Source: Gammaproteobacteria bacterium (GTDB taxonomy: Bacteria; Pseudomonadota; Gammaproteobacteria; Steroidobacterales; GCA-2729495). Taken from it: a stretch of DNA of 64,000 bases. Both the position numbers and the translations under genes were made by a program. Positions 42,668-55,296 of this stretch are shown piece by piece (the stretch's first letter is position 1; every line of letters starts with the position of its first letter). The DNA is taken from assembly GCA_003695765.1 (NCBI GenBank), contig RFHQ01000003.1, forward strand, positions 1 through 64,000, written 5' to 3'. The notes below the pieces were generated by a model. That model made no database searches. It saw only the letters and a program-made list of their open reading frames with translations, and was not told the DNA's origin.

Positions 42668-44119
42668 ATGCAGTGGCGCCGCCTCACACGTCCTACCGGA
42701 CGCCTGGCTGCCGGCTCGCTGGTCCTGCTGGCGCTGGCCTGGCTGATCGCGGCCGCCGAGGCCGGCGGCACGCTGCTGCGGCTGGAACTGCGGGGCGCGA
42801 TCGGGCCGGCCACCAGCGACTATGTCCTGAGCGGCCTGGCCGAAGCCGAGGCGCGCGGCGCCGAGCTGCTGCTGATCGAAATGGACACGCCGGGCGGGCT
42901 CGACTCGGCGATGCGCGAAATCATCAAGGCCATCCTCGCCTCTCCGGTGCCGGTGGTGACCTGGGTGGCGCCCGGCGGATCGCGGGCCGCCAGCGCCGGC
43001 ACCTATATCCTCTACGCCAGTCACGTCGCGGCGATGGCGCCCGGCACGAACCTCGGCGCCGCGACGCCGGTACAGATCGGCGGAGCACCCGGGCTGCCGG
43101 GCGAACCGGCGCCGGATCGAAAACCGGCCGGCGACGGCCCGGGCGAGGCAACGGAACCGGCGCAGGACGGGGCAGCGGCCGCCGCGCAGCCGGGTACCGC
43201 CATGGAGCGCAAGGCCATCAACGACGCCGTGGCCTACATCCGCAGCCTGGCGGAACTGCGCGGCCGCAATGCCGACTGGGCCGAACGCGCCGTGCGCGAG
43301 GCCGCGAGCCTCAGCGCCAGGGAAGCCCTGGCCGAGAACGTGATCGACCTGCTGGCCGGCAGCCTGCCGGAACTGCTGACCCAGCTCGACGGCCGGACCG
43401 TGACGGTGGCCGGCGAGCCGCGGCAACTCGAAACCAGCGATCTGCAAGTCGTAGAATTCGAGGCCGACTGGCGCACGCGCCTGCTGGCGACGATCACCGA
43501 TCCGAATATCGCCTATTTCCTGCTGCTGGTCGGCGTCTACGGCCTGATCTTCGAGGGCTACAACCCCGGCGCGATCGTGCCCGGCGTCGTCGGCGCGATC
43601 TGTCTGCTGCTGGCGCTGTTCGCTTTTCAGGTCCTGCCGGTGAACTATGCGGGCCTCGCGCTGATGTTGCTCGGGATCATCCTGATGATCGCCGAGGCCT
43701 TTGCGCCGAGCTTCGGTGCACTGGGCCTCGGCGGCATCGTGGCCTTCGTCTTCGGCTCGGTGATCCTGTTCGACGCCGACGTGCCGGGCTTCGAGGTCGC
43801 CCGTTCGCTGATCACCGGCGTCGCCGCGGTCGCGGCCCTGCTGCTGATGGGCCTGATGCTGATGCTGGCCAGGATCCGGCGGCGGCCGGTCGTCACCGGG
43901 CCGGAGGAAATGCTCGGTGGCATCGCACGGGCGCTGGAAGACTTCGAGGGCCGCGGTGATGTCTTCATACACGGCGAACGCTGGCAGGCCGAATGCCCGG
44001 TGCCGGTGCGCAAGGGGCAGAAACTGCGCGTTACACGGGTCGACGGCCTGACCTTGCAGGTGGAGCCACTCGCGGAGACGGAATCGGAAACAGAGCTGGG
44101 AGAAGAGCAATGTCGATAG
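42668..44119 (+). CDS. NfeD-family membrane serine protease (ClpP-class)
   Basis: 483 residues. ATG 42668 was chosen because it gives a clean signal peptide ([19 protein letters not shown]...); an ATG at 42614 would add 18 residues. A ClpP-like domain has [14 protein letters not shown] and the catalytic Ser in [12 protein letters not shown], with the Lys expected in a dyad further on. Several membrane helices and a C-terminal OB-fold follow. Members of this family degrade stomatin-family partners; a slipin gene lies directly downstream. A Pro/Ala-rich linker of about 40 residues interrupts the protease domain. Confidence 0.88.
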   Translation: MQWRRLTRPTGRLAAGSLVLLALAWLIAAAEAGGTLLRLELRGAIGPATSDYVLSGLAEAEARGAELLLIEMDTPGGLDSAMREIIKAILASPVPVVTWVAPGGSRAASAGTYILYASHVAAMAPGTNLGAATPVQIGGAPGLPGEPAPDRKPAGDGPGEATEPAQDGAAAAAQPGTAMERKAINDAVAYIRSLAELRGRNADWAERAVREAASLSAREALAENVIDLLAGSLPELLTQLDGRTVTVAGEPRQLETSDLQVVEFEADWRTRLLATITDPNIAYFLLLVGVYGLIFEGYNPGAIVPGVVGAICLLLALFAFQVLPVNYAGLALMLLGIILMIAEAFAPSFGALGLGGIVAFVFGSVILFDADVPGFEVARSLITGVAAVAALLLMGLMLMLARIRRRPVVTGPEEMLGGIARALEDFEGRGDVFIHGERWQAECPVPVRKGQKLRVTRVDGLTLQVEPLAETESETELGEEQCR

Positions 44120-44874
44120 GACTGGTGCCACTGCTGTTCCTGCTGATCCTGCTGGCCAGTGCCATCAAGGTGCTGAACGAGTACGAACGCGGTGTGATCT
44201 TCTTTCTCGGCCGCTTCCAGCGGGTCAAGGGGCCCGGCCTGATCATCGTGATCCCGATCATCCAGCGCATGGTCAAGGTGGATCTGCGCGTGATCGTGAT
44301 GGACGTGCCGACGCAGGACGTGATCTCGAAGGACAATGTCTCGGTCAAGGTCAATGCCGTGGTCTACTTCCGGATCATCGACCCGGAGAAAGCCATCATT
44401 CAGGTCGCCAACGTCTTCGAGGCCACCAGTCAACTGGCCCAGACCACGCTGCGGTCGGTGCTGGGCCAGCATGAGCTGGACGAAATGCTGTCGGAACGCG
44501 ACAAGCTCAACGACGACATACAGGGCATTCTCGATCAGCACACGGATGCCTGGGGCATCAAGGTGTCGAACATCGAGATCAAGCACGTGGACCTCGACGA
44601 AAGCATGATTCGGGCGATAGCAGCCCAGGCCGAGGCCGAGCGGGCCCGGCGCGCCAAGGTCATTCACGCGGAGGGCGAGCGCCAGGCCGCGGACATGCTG
44701 GCCAATGCGGCCGCGCGGCTGGCCTCGGAGAGTCAGGCCTTGCAGCTGCGTTACCTGCAGACTCTGACCGAGATCGCCAAGGACCGGACGAACACCATCG
44801 TCTTTCCGTTGCCGATCGAGATGGTGGAACCTTTCCTGCGCCACGCCGGCGGCAAGCCGTCCGGCAGCGGTTAG
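44110..44874 (+). CDS. Slipin (stomatin/prohibitin-family protein)
   Basis: 254 residues, N-terminal membrane helix (about 3-20) then the SPFH domain: [37 protein letters not shown], SLIGxHELDE-like [19 protein letters not shown], and a coiled-coil tail [20 protein letters not shown]. It organises inner-membrane microdomains and is the usual partner of NfeD. Overlaps nfeD by 10 bases. Confidence 0.94.
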   Translation: MSIGLVPLLFLLILLASAIKVLNEYERGVIFFLGRFQRVKGPGLIIVIPIIQRMVKVDLRVIVMDVPTQDVISKDNVSVKVNAVVYFRIIDPEKAIIQVANVFEATSQLAQTTLRSVLGQHELDEMLSERDKLNDDIQGILDQHTDAWGIKVSNIEIKHVDLDESMIRAIAAQAEAERARRAKVIHAEGERQAADMLANAAARLASESQALQLRYLQTLTEIAKDRTNTIVFPLPIEMVEPFLRHAGGKPSGSG

Positions 44875-44875
44875 C

Positions 44876-45646
44876 TCAGCCCTTCGCGAGCTCCCACAGC
44901 GCGTCCAGCTCCTGCAGGCTGAAGTCGGCGAACGGACGGCCGCTGGCGCGCACGCTCTGCTCGACGGCCGCGAAGCGGCGGCTGAACTTGCGGTTCGCCT
45001 GGCGCAGGGCCTCCTCCGGTTCCACGCCGAGCTTGCGCGCCAGATTGGCCGCCGCGAACAGCAGATCGCCGACCTCTTCGGCCAGGCGCGCCCGGTCTTC
45101 GCCGGCCGCCGCCGCATCGACCTCGGCCAGTTCTTCCAGCAGTTTCTGTCGCGGGCCACCGGCATCCGGCCAGTCGAAACCGACGCGGGCCGCGCGCTGG
45201 CCGAGCTTGCAGGCCCGCCGCAGCGCCGGCAGGGCCTGACTCACGCCGTCGAGCGTGCCGGTTGCGCCGGCGGCGGCCCGTTCCTCCGCTTTCTGCGCTT
45301 CCCAGGCCAGCGACTGTTCTCCGGCCGTGGCCACCTGCTCGGCGCCGAAGACGTGCGGGTGCCGGCGACGCAGCTTGGCATTGATGCCGGCGACGACGTC
45401 TGCAAAGTCGAACGCACCCTGCTCGCTGGCCATCTGCGCATGGAAGACCACCTGCAGCAGCAGGTCGCCCAGTTCCTCGCGCAGGGCGCCGAGGTCGCCG
45501 CGGTCGATCGCGTCGGCCACTTCGTAGGCCTCCTCGATCGTGTACGGGGCAATGCTGCGGAAGTCCTGCGCCCGGTCCCAGGGGCAGCCGCGCAGCGGAT
45601 CGCGGAGCGCCGCCATGATTTCGAGCAGTTTATAAATATCATCCAT
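44876..45646 (-). CDS. mazG: Nucleoside triphosphate pyrophosphohydrolase MazG
   Basis: 256 residues with tandem MazG domains. N-terminal GCPWDRAQDFRSIAPYTIEEAYEVADAI and LREELGDLLLQVVFHA are the metal-binding EExxE/ExxD helices; a second copy follows (EVGDLLFAAANLARKLG). It hydrolyses NTPs including mutagenic ones. Starts 2 bases downstream of the nudL stop. The junction is AT-rich. Confidence 0.96.
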   Translation of the reverse strand: MDDIYKLLEIMAALRDPLRGCPWDRAQDFRSIAPYTIEEAYEVADAIDRGDLGALREELGDLLLQVVFHAQMASEQGAFDFADVVAGINAKLRRRHPHVFGAEQVATAGEQSLAWEAQKAEERAAAGATGTLDGVSQALPALRRACKLGQRAARVGFDWPDAGGPRQKLLEELAEVDAAAAGEDRARLAEEVGDLLFAAANLARKLGVEPEEALRQANRKFSRRFAAVEQSVRASGRPFADFSLQELDALWELAKG

Positions 45647-45648
45647 AT

Positions 45649-46278
45649 TTAACTGTTATTACTCGTTTTAATCATCTCAGTGAATGTCTCGATGATCATC
45701 GCGGTCGCGCCCCAGATCCGGTGCCCGTGATACTGGTACTCCGGCATCTGGAGGCGGTGCGGGCCGATCTCGCGCGCCCGCTGGCGGCGATTCGCCGGAT
45801 TCAGCAGGAATGCCAGCGGGACCGCGAACAGCTCCGCGACCTCGAAATCGTCGAGTCGCGGCCGGAAGTCCGCAGGCACGAAACCGACCACGGGCAGGAT
45901 CGCGAAGCCGGTGATCACGGCCTGCGCCGGCAGGAAACCGGCGACATCCACGCTCGCGGCGGCCAGGCCGATCTCCTCTTCGGCTTCGCGCAAGGCCGTG
46001 GCCAGCGGACTCGGATCGCCGGCCTCGACCCGGCCGCCCGGAAAGCTGATCTGCCCCGGGTGGTCGTGCAGATGCTCGGTCCGGCGGGTCAGCAGCAGGG
46101 CGGGTTCATCATCGCCCTGCACCGGCAGCAGCACCGCGGCCGGCTTCAGCGGCCGCGGGAACAGTTGCGCCGCCGGTCCCCTGCGGAAGTTCGCCAGCGC
46201 CGCGGCTTCCGGGTCGGCCGGCAGGGCCGAGCCCGCGAGCCGACGCCGGATCAGTTCCCGAATCGAGTCGCCGCTCAG
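45649..46278 (-). CDS. nudL: NUDIX hydrolase, CoA pyrophosphatase type, probable CTG start
   Basis: 209 residues if translation begins at the CTG 46278, which overlaps the fumC stop as CTGA. The family-like N-terminus ([16 protein letters not shown], then [11 protein letters not shown]) is encoded upstream of the first GTG at 46134, so a GTG start would cut off conserved sequence. The Nudix box GGRVEAG...[13 protein letters not shown] is intact. NudL-type enzymes hydrolyse CoA and its thioesters. Translational coupling to fumC is suggested. Confidence 0.8.
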   Translation of the reverse strand: MSGDSIRELIRRRLAGSALPADPEAAALANFRRGPAAQLFPRPLKPAAVLLPVQGDDEPALLLTRRTEHLHDHPGQISFPGGRVEAGDPSPLATALREAEEEIGLAAASVDVAGFLPAQAVITGFAILPVVGFVPADFRPRLDDFEVAELFAVPLAFLLNPANRRQRAREIGPHRLQMPEYQYHGHRIWGATAMIIETFTEMIKTSNNS

Positions 46279-47663
46279 GACTTGATGCCCCCGCGGGTCA
46301 GTTCCCGCGGATCCAGCAAGCGGTCCAGCTCCGCCGGGTCCAGGTCGGTCAGTTCGGCGGCGACGTCCCGGATCGGCCGCTTCTGCGCATAGGCCTGCTT
46401 GGCGATGGCGGCCCCCTTCTCATAGCCGATGACCGGATTCAGCGCCGTCACGAGGATCGGGTTGCGGTCCAGCGCCTCGGCCAGCCGCTCCTCGTTCACC
46501 GTGAAGCCGGCGATCGCCTTGTCAGCGAGCTGCCGGGAGACCGCCGCCAGCAGGCCGATGCTCTGGCACAGGTCGTAGGCGATCAGCGGCAGCATCACAT
46601 TGAGCTGGAAGTTGCCCGACTGGCCGGCCACCGCGATTGCCGCGTCGTTGCCGATCACCTGGGCGGCCACCATGGTCGCGGCCTCCGGGATCACTGGATT
46701 CACCTTGCCCGGCATGATGCTGCTGCCCGGCTGCAGGGCCGGCAGCGCGATCTCGGCCAGCCCGGCGAGCGGCCCGCTGTTCATCCAGCGCAGGTCATTG
46801 GCGATTTTCATGATCGAGACCGCGACGGTCTTGAGCTGGCCGGAGAGCTCCACCGCCGTATCCTGGCTGGACAGGGCCTCGAAGTAGTCGGCGGCCGGCG
46901 CAAATTCGAGTCCGAGGTGCTCGGACAAAAGGACCGCGAGCTTGGGACCGAACTTGGGGTGGGCATTGATGCCGGTGCCGACCGCGGTGCCGCCCTGAGC
47001 CAGGCGGCACAGCCGCGGCAGCACACCGGCGATCCGCTCGCGGCCGTGCTGCACCTGACTGGCCCAGCCGCCGATCTCCTGTCCCATGCGCACCGGCATC
47101 GCGTCCATCAGGTGCGTGCGCCCGGTCTTCACGATGCCGTCGGTGGCCCGGGCTTTCTCGCGCAGCGCCTCCTCGAGGCGTTCCAGCGCCGGCAACAATG
47201 TCTCGCTGACCAGCAGCGCCGCACTCAGGTGAATCGCGGTCGGGACCACGTCGTTGCTGCTCTGACCCATGTTGACGTCGTCGTTCGGGTGCACCGGAGC
47301 GCCGAGGCGCTCACCGGCCAGGTGGGCGATCACCTCGTTCGCATTCATGTTCGAACTGGTCCCAGAGCCGGTCTGGAACACGTCCACCGGAAAGTGGGCA
47401 TCATGGCGGCCCTCGGCGACTTCCAGCGCGGCCGCCTGGATCGCGACCGCCTTGTTCGACGGCAGCAGCCCGAGCTCACTGTTGGCGCCGGCCGCAGCCC
47501 ATTTGATCAGGCCCAACGCCCGAATGAAGGCCCGCGGCATGCGCAGCCCGCTGATCGGAAAGTTCTGCACGGCGCGCTGGGTCTGTGCGCCCCAGAGGGC
47601 GTCCGCGGGCACCCGCAGCTCGCCCATGCTGTCGTGCTCGACACGATAGTCCTCGTCGCTCAT
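46275..47663 (-). CDS. fumC: Fumarate hydratase, class II
   Basis: 462 residues. [14 protein letters not shown] near 98, [16 protein letters not shown] near 131, [18 protein letters not shown] near 186, and [16 protein letters not shown] with catalytic Ser near 318. It interconverts fumarate and malate without an iron-sulfur cluster. Followed by nudL and mazG on the same strand. A TAGAAT box lies about 55 bases upstream. Confidence 0.97.
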   Translation of the reverse strand: MSDEDYRVEHDSMGELRVPADALWGAQTQRAVQNFPISGLRMPRAFIRALGLIKWAAAGANSELGLLPSNKAVAIQAAALEVAEGRHDAHFPVDVFQTGSGTSSNMNANEVIAHLAGERLGAPVHPNDDVNMGQSSNDVVPTAIHLSAALLVSETLLPALERLEEALREKARATDGIVKTGRTHLMDAMPVRMGQEIGGWASQVQHGRERIAGVLPRLCRLAQGGTAVGTGINAHPKFGPKLAVLLSEHLGLEFAPAADYFEALSSQDTAVELSGQLKTVAVSIMKIANDLRWMNSGPLAGLAEIALPALQPGSSIMPGKVNPVIPEAATMVAAQVIGNDAAIAVAGQSGNFQLNVMLPLIAYDLCQSIGLLAAVSRQLADKAIAGFTVNEERLAEALDRNPILVTALNPVIGYEKGAAIAKQAYAQKRPIRDVAAELTDLDPAELDRLLDPRELTRGGIKS

Positions 47664-47718
47664 CGTCTTCTCCTGCCTGATTCGCGGCCGGTTCGCCGGC
47701 CCGCCTGCAGAGGCCGCG

Positions 47719-47724
47719 ATTCTA
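47719..47724 (-). promoter_or_regulatory. -10-like box for fumC
   Basis: TAGAATCGCGGCC on the minus strand, about 56 bases before the fumC start, in the divergent fumC-purB region. Confidence 0.4.
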
Positions 47725-47775
47725 CAGCGCCGGCGGTCCGCTTGCCGCAGCGGCGGCCCGTGCTGCGTGCTGGTG

Positions 47776-47781
47776 TATCAT
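47776..47781 (+). promoter_or_regulatory. -10-like box for purB
   Basis: TATCAT, 34 bases before the purB ATG; a divergent fumC promoter lies 50 bases away. Confidence 0.35.
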
Positions 47782-47814
47782 CCGCTCCCGATCCTTTCTC
47801 TGCGCACGCCCGGC

Positions 47815-49197
47815 ATGGACCTCTCACCGCTCACCGCCATTTCGCCGCTGGATGGACGTTATGCCGAGAAGCTGTCCGCCTGCCGCGAGCTGTTCAGCGA
47901 GTACGGCTTGTTGCGGCTGCGCTGCCTGGTGGAGATCCGCTGGCTGCAGTTTCTCGCGGACCGGCCCGAAATCGATGGCATCGGCCCGCTGTCACCGGTG
48001 GTCAAGCAGTTTCTGAACGGCCTGGCCGAGGACTTCGGTCCCGAGGAAGCGCGCAGGATCAAGGCGCTCGAGGCGACGACGAACCACGATGTGAAGGCGG
48101 TCGAGTACTACCTCGCCGAGCGTTTCAGCGATGACGGGGAACTGGCCCGCCTGCGTCCGTTCCTGCATTTCGCCTGCACTTCGGAGGACATCAACAACAT
48201 CGCCTACGCGCTGATGTTGCGGCGCGGCCGCGATGAGTTGCTGCTGCCGGCCTTGCGCGAACTGGAGACGCAGCTGCGCGTCATGGCGGGCCGTTACGCC
48301 GAACTGCCGATGCTGTCGCGCACGCACGGGCAGCCGGCCAGCCCGACCACGCTGGGCAAGGAACTGGCCAATTTCTGCGCGCGGCTCGAGCGGCAGCTGC
48401 GCCTGTTCGCCGAGGTGCCCGCGCTGGCCAAGATCAACGGCGCGGTCGGTAACTTCAATGCCCACCTGGCTGCCTACCCGGACGTGGACTGGCTGGCGCT
48501 CAGCGGCGACTTCCTGGCCTCGCTGGGACTGGAACCGAACCTGTATACGACGCAGATCGAGCCGCACGACTGGATCGCCGAGTACTGCGATGCGCTGAGC
48601 CGCATCGACAGCGTCCTGCTGGACGCCAGCCGGGATTGCTGGGCCTACATATCGATCGGCTACTTCCGCCAGCGGCGGGTCGCCGACGAGGTCGGTTCGT
48701 CGACAATGCCGCACAAGGTCAACCCGATCGACTTCGAGAACGCCGAGGGCAATCTCGGCCTCGCCAATGCTTTGTGCCGGCATTTCGCCGACAAGCTGCC
48801 GCTGTCCCGCTGGCAACGCGACCTCAGCGATTCGACGGTGCTGAGGAATCTCGGCGTCGCCTGCGGGCATGCCTTGCTGGCCTGCCAGTCCTTGCGGCGT
48901 GGCCTGGACAAGCTGGAGGCGGACCCGGAGCGAATGGCCGCGGATCTGGACAGCAGCTGGGAGGTGCTCGGCGAAGCGGTCCAGACGGTGATGCGCCGGC
49001 ATGGGCATGCCGACGCCTACGAGCGGCTCAAGCAGCTGACCCGGGGCGAGCGGGTCGGCCCGGAGCGCCTGCGGGAATTCGTCGCGGGCCTGGACCTGCC
49101 GGCAGCGGCGAAAGCGCGCCTGCTGGCCCTGACGCCGGCCGATTACACCGGCCTCGCCGCCCGGCTGGCCACGGAACTGGCGCGAGGCCGGCGCTGA
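47815..49197 (+). CDS. purB: Adenylosuccinate lyase
   Basis: 460 residues starting MDLSPLTAISPLDGRY, the E. coli-type long form. SRTHGQPASPTTLGKEL carries the catalytic His, and GSSTMPHKVNPIDFENAEGN is the flexible catalytic-Ser loop. It acts in IMP and AMP synthesis. The chosen ATG gives the expected N-terminus; a longer upstream frame has no homology. Confidence 0.97.
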   Translation: MDLSPLTAISPLDGRYAEKLSACRELFSEYGLLRLRCLVEIRWLQFLADRPEIDGIGPLSPVVKQFLNGLAEDFGPEEARRIKALEATTNHDVKAVEYYLAERFSDDGELARLRPFLHFACTSEDINNIAYALMLRRGRDELLLPALRELETQLRVMAGRYAELPMLSRTHGQPASPTTLGKELANFCARLERQLRLFAEVPALAKINGAVGNFNAHLAAYPDVDWLALSGDFLASLGLEPNLYTTQIEPHDWIAEYCDALSRIDSVLLDASRDCWAYISIGYFRQRRVADEVGSSTMPHKVNPIDFENAEGNLGLANALCRHFADKLPLSRWQRDLSDSTVLRNLGVACGHALLACQSLRRGLDKLEADPERMAADLDSSWEVLGEAVQTVMRRHGHADAYERLKQLTRGERVGPERLREFVAGLDLPAAAKARLLALTPADYTGLAARLATELARGRR

Positions 49198-49248
49198 GGC
49201 AGCCGGCAAAACGTGAACCAGTCCACACCCGGTCCGCAGCGCGGACCG

Positions 49249-49254
49249 TAGACT
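49249..49254 (+). promoter_or_regulatory. -10-like box upstream of the DUF7931-like gene
   Basis: TAGACT in CCGTAGACTGTC, about 82 bases before the chosen start. Confidence 0.25.
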
Positions 49255-49335
49255 GTCGAGGACATGTCCTGCCCGGGATCCGCCCGGACGCCGGGCGGCA
49301 GCCGGGCCGCGGGGTCAGCGAACAGGCTTCTGAGC

Positions 49336-49833
49336 ATGCAGCCGTCACGCATACAGGGCCGCCGCTGGGTCATCTCCTCTTTCGAAGAGAACCAGCAGGC
49401 CGCCGTCGAGGTCGCCAGCCAGGCCAAGCGCTGGATCTCGATCTATACGCCGGACCTGGAACCAGGCATCTATGACAGCGACGAATTCCTGGACGTGGCC
49501 AAGCGGCTGGTGCTGGCGAAACGCTACGCGAGGATCCGGGTGCTGATCTCCGAACCCCATCGCACCGTGCGGATCGGCAACCGGCTGGTTGCCGTGGGCC
49601 GCCGCCTCAACAGCTACATCGAGTTCCGCAACGTCCATCCCGACTATCAGGAGCACCGCGAGGCTTACCTGATCGCCGACGACATCGCCGTGCTCTACCG
49701 CGTCGAGGGGCGCAAATGGGAAGGCATTGCGGACACCTACGAGCCGCCGGTGGCACGTCGCTACCTGCAGCTGTTCGAGGAGATCTGGAACGCCTCCGAG
49801 CTCGAGCAGGAGCTGCGCGAGTTGCGCGTCTGA
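49336..49833 (+). CDS. DUF7931-like conserved hypothetical protein
   Basis: 165 residues from ATG 49336; an in-frame ATG at 49264 would add 24 residues of low-complexity GC-rich sequence. AVEVASQAKRWISIYTPDLEPGIYDS and LISEPHRTVRIGNRLVAVGRRL show the beta-alpha pattern of phospholipase D-like folds, but no HKD motif is present. A catalytic role is therefore doubtful. Its neighbours purB and mnmA give no functional hint. Confidence 0.65.
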   Translation: MQPSRIQGRRWVISSFEENQQAAVEVASQAKRWISIYTPDLEPGIYDSDEFLDVAKRLVLAKRYARIRVLISEPHRTVRIGNRLVAVGRRLNSYIEFRNVHPDYQEHREAYLIADDIAVLYRVEGRKWEGIADTYEPPVARRYLQLFEEIWNASELEQELRELRV

Positions 49834-49856
49834 GTCCGCGCGCCGCCCGGGCGCGT

Positions 49857-49862
49857 TAAACT
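49857..49862 (+). promoter_or_regulatory. -10-like box just upstream of mnmA
   Basis: TAAACT, 6 bases before the mnmA ATG; a weak candidate, also compatible with a leaderless start. Confidence 0.2.
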
Positions 49863-49868
49863 GACTGC

Positions 49869-50999
49869 ATGCCCAGGGGCGAAAAGATCATCGTCGGCCT
49901 GTCCGGCGGCGTCGATTCGGCGGTGGCGGCCCTGCTGCTGCTGCGCGCCGGCGCGCGCGTCGAGGCGCTGCACATGAGCAACTGGGACGACGATTCCGGC
50001 TATTGCAGCGCCGCGCAGGATCTGCGCGACGCCCGCGAGGTCTGCCGGGAACTCGGCATTCCGCTGCACCGCGTGAATTTCAGCACCGCCTACCGCGAGC
50101 GGGTCTTCGCGGAATTCCTGGCCGAATACCGTGCCGGCCGGACGCCCAATCCCGACGTCCTGTGCAACCGCGAGATCAAGTTCGACCTGTTTCTCGAACA
50201 TGCGCGTCGGCTCGGCGCCGACGCGATCGCGACCGGCCATTACGCGCGGGCCGGCGGCCGGACGGGCCTGCGCATGGCGCGGGACCCGGACAAGGACCAG
50301 ACCTATTTCCTGCACGCCGTGCCCCGCGCAGCGCTGTCGGCCTGCCGTTTCCCGATCGGCGGTCTGCGCAAGCCGGAGGTCCGGGATCTGGCGACCGCCG
50401 CAGGCCTGCCGGTGCATGAAAAGCGCGACAGCACCGGCCTTTGTTTCATCGGGGAACGGCCCTTTCGCGAGTTCCTCGGCCATTACCTCGACGAAGCGCC
50501 CGGGCCGATGGAGACCCCGGAAGGCGAACTCGTCGGCAGGCACAGCGGGCTCATGTTCTACACGATCGGCCAGCGCCGGGGACTCGGCATCGGCGGGCGC
50601 GCTGGGCGCAGCGGCGCCTGGTACGTGGCCGCCAAGGAGCCGGCCCGGAATCGCCTGATCGTCGTGCAGGACCGGCAGCACCCGTTGCTCTGGAGCCGCT
50701 GGCTGGACGCAAGCGAGCCGGCGTGGATCGCCGGGGAACCGCGCGCACTGTCCGCCGGCGAGTTGCACTGTGTCGCCAGGATCCGTCACCGCCAGCCGCC
50801 GCAGCCCTGCGTGGTCCGGCCTTCGTCCTCCGGTGGCCTCACGGTGCGGTTCGATGCGCCGCAGTGGGCGATCGCGCCGGGGCAATACGTGGTCTTCTAC
50901 GCTGGCGACGATTGCCTCGGCGGTGCGCGCATCGCCCGCCGATTGCCAGGCGCCGCCGCCGGGCCGGCGACGGAACAGGCCGCCGCCGCGCTGGGCTGA
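49869..50999 (+). CDS. mnmA: tRNA-specific 2-thiouridylase MnmA
   Basis: 376 residues. PP-loop GLSGGVDSAVAALLLL near 9-24, first catalytic Cys in NPDVLCNREIKF, second in DSTGLCFIGERPFREFL, and the C-terminal RHSGLMFYTIGQRRGLGIGG-type loop. It thiolates U34 of Lys, Glu and Gln tRNAs. Placed upstream of acnA without clear functional link. Confidence 0.96.
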   Translation: MPRGEKIIVGLSGGVDSAVAALLLLRAGARVEALHMSNWDDDSGYCSAAQDLRDAREVCRELGIPLHRVNFSTAYRERVFAEFLAEYRAGRTPNPDVLCNREIKFDLFLEHARRLGADAIATGHYARAGGRTGLRMARDPDKDQTYFLHAVPRAALSACRFPIGGLRKPEVRDLATAAGLPVHEKRDSTGLCFIGERPFREFLGHYLDEAPGPMETPEGELVGRHSGLMFYTIGQRRGLGIGGRAGRSGAWYVAAKEPARNRLIVVQDRQHPLLWSRWLDASEPAWIAGEPRALSAGELHCVARIRHRQPPQPCVVRPSSSGGLTVRFDAPQWAIAPGQYVVFYAGDDCLGGARIARRLPGAAAGPATEQAAAALG

Positions 51000-51004
51000 T
51001 CGGC

Positions 51005-51010
51005 TATAAT
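51005..51010 (+). promoter_or_regulatory. -10 box upstream of acnA
   Basis: TATAAT, 69 bases before the acnA ATG, directly after the mnmA stop. No -35 recognised. Confidence 0.5.
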
Positions 51011-51078
51011 TCCGCGCCTTTCGCGTTTCGGACCGAGCGGCGGACCGGCCAGCAGAATATCGTCATCGGGAGTACAGC

Positions 51079-53739
<2,661 letters not shown>

Positions 53740-53744
53740 ATGCG

Positions 53745-54488
53745 ATGCAAGCCTTGCCGGCCGGGCTGCTCGACCGGCTGGCCGCGTGCCGGCGCCTGCT
53801 GGTGCTGACCGGTGCCGGGGTCTCGGCCGCGAGCGGCATCCCGACCTTCCGGGATCCCGGCGACGGCTTGTGGGCGCGCTTCCGGCCCGAAGATCTGGCA
53901 ACGCCGGCAGCTTTCGCGCGCGACCCGCAGCTGGTCTGGCGCTGGTACCAGTGGCGGCGGAGGCTGATCGCCGGCGCCTCGCCGAATGCCGCACACCGGG
54001 CGATCGCCGCGCTCGAGCAGCTGCTGCCCCGGGTCGCGGTCGTGACCCAGAACGTCGATGGCCTGCACCAGCGCGCGGGCTCGTCCGTGGTCATCGAGTT
54101 CCACGGCAGTATCTGGCACGACCGTTGCAGCGCGGGCTGCGGACGCCGCTGTCCGGCGGATCCGGCGCTGGACGAGCCGCCGCGCTGTGCCGACTGCAGC
54201 GCTGCGATGCGCCCCGATGTCGTCTGGTTCGGCGAAGGGATCCCGCCCGATGCGTTGAACGCGGCCCTGGAAGCGGCCGCCGTCTGTGATGCGCTGCTGG
54301 TCGCAGGGACCGCGGGCGTGGTCGAGCCCGCGGCCAGCCTCGCGCGCATCGCCGCGGAACACGATGCGCTGCTGATCGAGGCCAATCTCGAGACCACGCC
54401 CCTGAGCCCGCTGGCAGACTGCCGGCTGGCCGGTGACGTCGCGCAGACCTTGCCGGCACTGTGCGCCGCCCTGAACCGGATCCCTTAA
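53745..54488 (+). CDS. NAD-dependent protein deacylase (sirtuin, Sir2 family)
   Basis: 247 residues. LTGAGVSAASGIPTFRD binds NAD, TQNVDGLHQRAG and EFHGS (catalytic His) follow. Zinc Cys are CSAGC and CADC. VVWFGEGIP is the downstream sirtuin motif. It removes acyl groups from lysine with NAD. Six bases after acnA; convergent with the TPR gene by a 4-base overlap. Confidence 0.94.
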   Translation: MQALPAGLLDRLAACRRLLVLTGAGVSAASGIPTFRDPGDGLWARFRPEDLATPAAFARDPQLVWRWYQWRRRLIAGASPNAAHRAIAALEQLLPRVAVVTQNVDGLHQRAGSSVVIEFHGSIWHDRCSAGCGRRCPADPALDEPPRCADCSAAMRPDVVWFGEGIPPDALNAALEAAAVCDALLVAGTAGVVEPAASLARIAAEHDALLIEANLETTPLSPLADCRLAGDVAQTLPALCAALNRIP

Positions 54489-55237
54489 GGCGCGACTGCG
54501 TCGGGCCCGCCCGCGAGCGCGGCGAGCTCGCGCTCCGCCGCGCGATAGCCGGGTGCGATCGCCAGTGCCCGTTGCAATGCCGATCGCGCGTCCTCCAGCC
54601 GATCCAGGCGCCGCCAGGCGCGCGCCAGATACAGCCAGGCCTCGGCCTGCCCCCAGCGCGGATGCTGCGGTGTCGGCGCATCCCAGGTCTCGAAGGCGTC
54701 GATGGCCGCACGCAAGGCCGCCGCGGCTTTCGCCGGGTCGCCGCCGAAGGCCGCGGGGCGATACAGCAGGCTGATGCCTTCCTGCAGCCGGACGCGCGGG
54801 TTGTCCGGAGCCAGCTGCAGTGCTCGGCGCAGCGCCCGGTCGGCAGCCATGCCCCGGGTTGCCGCGCGCAGCATGTACAACGCGGAACTGGTACCGTAAC
54901 AGGTCGCCAGCAATGCCAGGAATTCAGGCTCCGCCGGCCGCTCGCGCAGCAGGGTCTTCAGTTCGTCGATGCACTGGTTCAGCCGGCGTTTGGCGGCCCT
55001 GCGGTCGCTGTCGATCGCCAGTTCGGCCAGGCGGAAACGCGTGTAGGCGAGCTCATAGCGCGCCCAGTCTTCTTCCTGACCGGCCAGAGCCTCCTCGATC
55101 GCCAGCAGTTCCGCCGAGTCTCCGGCGTAAACGGCCGCCTGCAGCCGCTCCCTGAGTCCGTCGAGCGCCGCGCCGCCCGCCGACAACGGCAGCAGCAAGG
55201 CCACGGCCAGCCAGCGACAGGATCGTCGGACTGTCAT
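54485..55237 (-). CDS. Exported TPR-repeat protein
   Basis: 250 residues from ATG 55237, supported by an AGGTGA ribosome binding site 4 bases upstream. A signal peptide (about 1-25) precedes TPR-like helices: ADRALRRALQLAPDNPRVRLQEGISL and AWLYLARAWRRLDRLEDARSALQRALAIAPGY. The first half lacks clear repeats. No specific partner is seen. Convergent with the sirtuin gene and divergent from tatD. Confidence 0.75.
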   Translation of the reverse strand: MTVRRSCRWLAVALLLPLSAGGAALDGLRERLQAAVYAGDSAELLAIEEALAGQEEDWARYELAYTRFRLAELAIDSDRRAAKRRLNQCIDELKTLLRERPAEPEFLALLATCYGTSSALYMLRAATRGMAADRALRRALQLAPDNPRVRLQEGISLLYRPAAFGGDPAKAAAALRAAIDAFETWDAPTPQHPRWGQAEAWLYLARAWRRLDRLEDARSALQRALAIAPGYRAAERELAALAGGPDAVAP

Positions 55238-55255
55238 TCGCTCACCTCGCCTGAC

Positions 55256-55261
55256 TAGAAT
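55256..55261 (+). promoter_or_regulatory. -10-like box upstream of tatD
   Basis: TAGAAT in GACTAGAATCACG, 36 bases before the tatD ATG. Confidence 0.4.
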
Positions 55262-55296
55262 CACGCCTGAAGTTTTCGACCGGCGCGGGATCCCGG

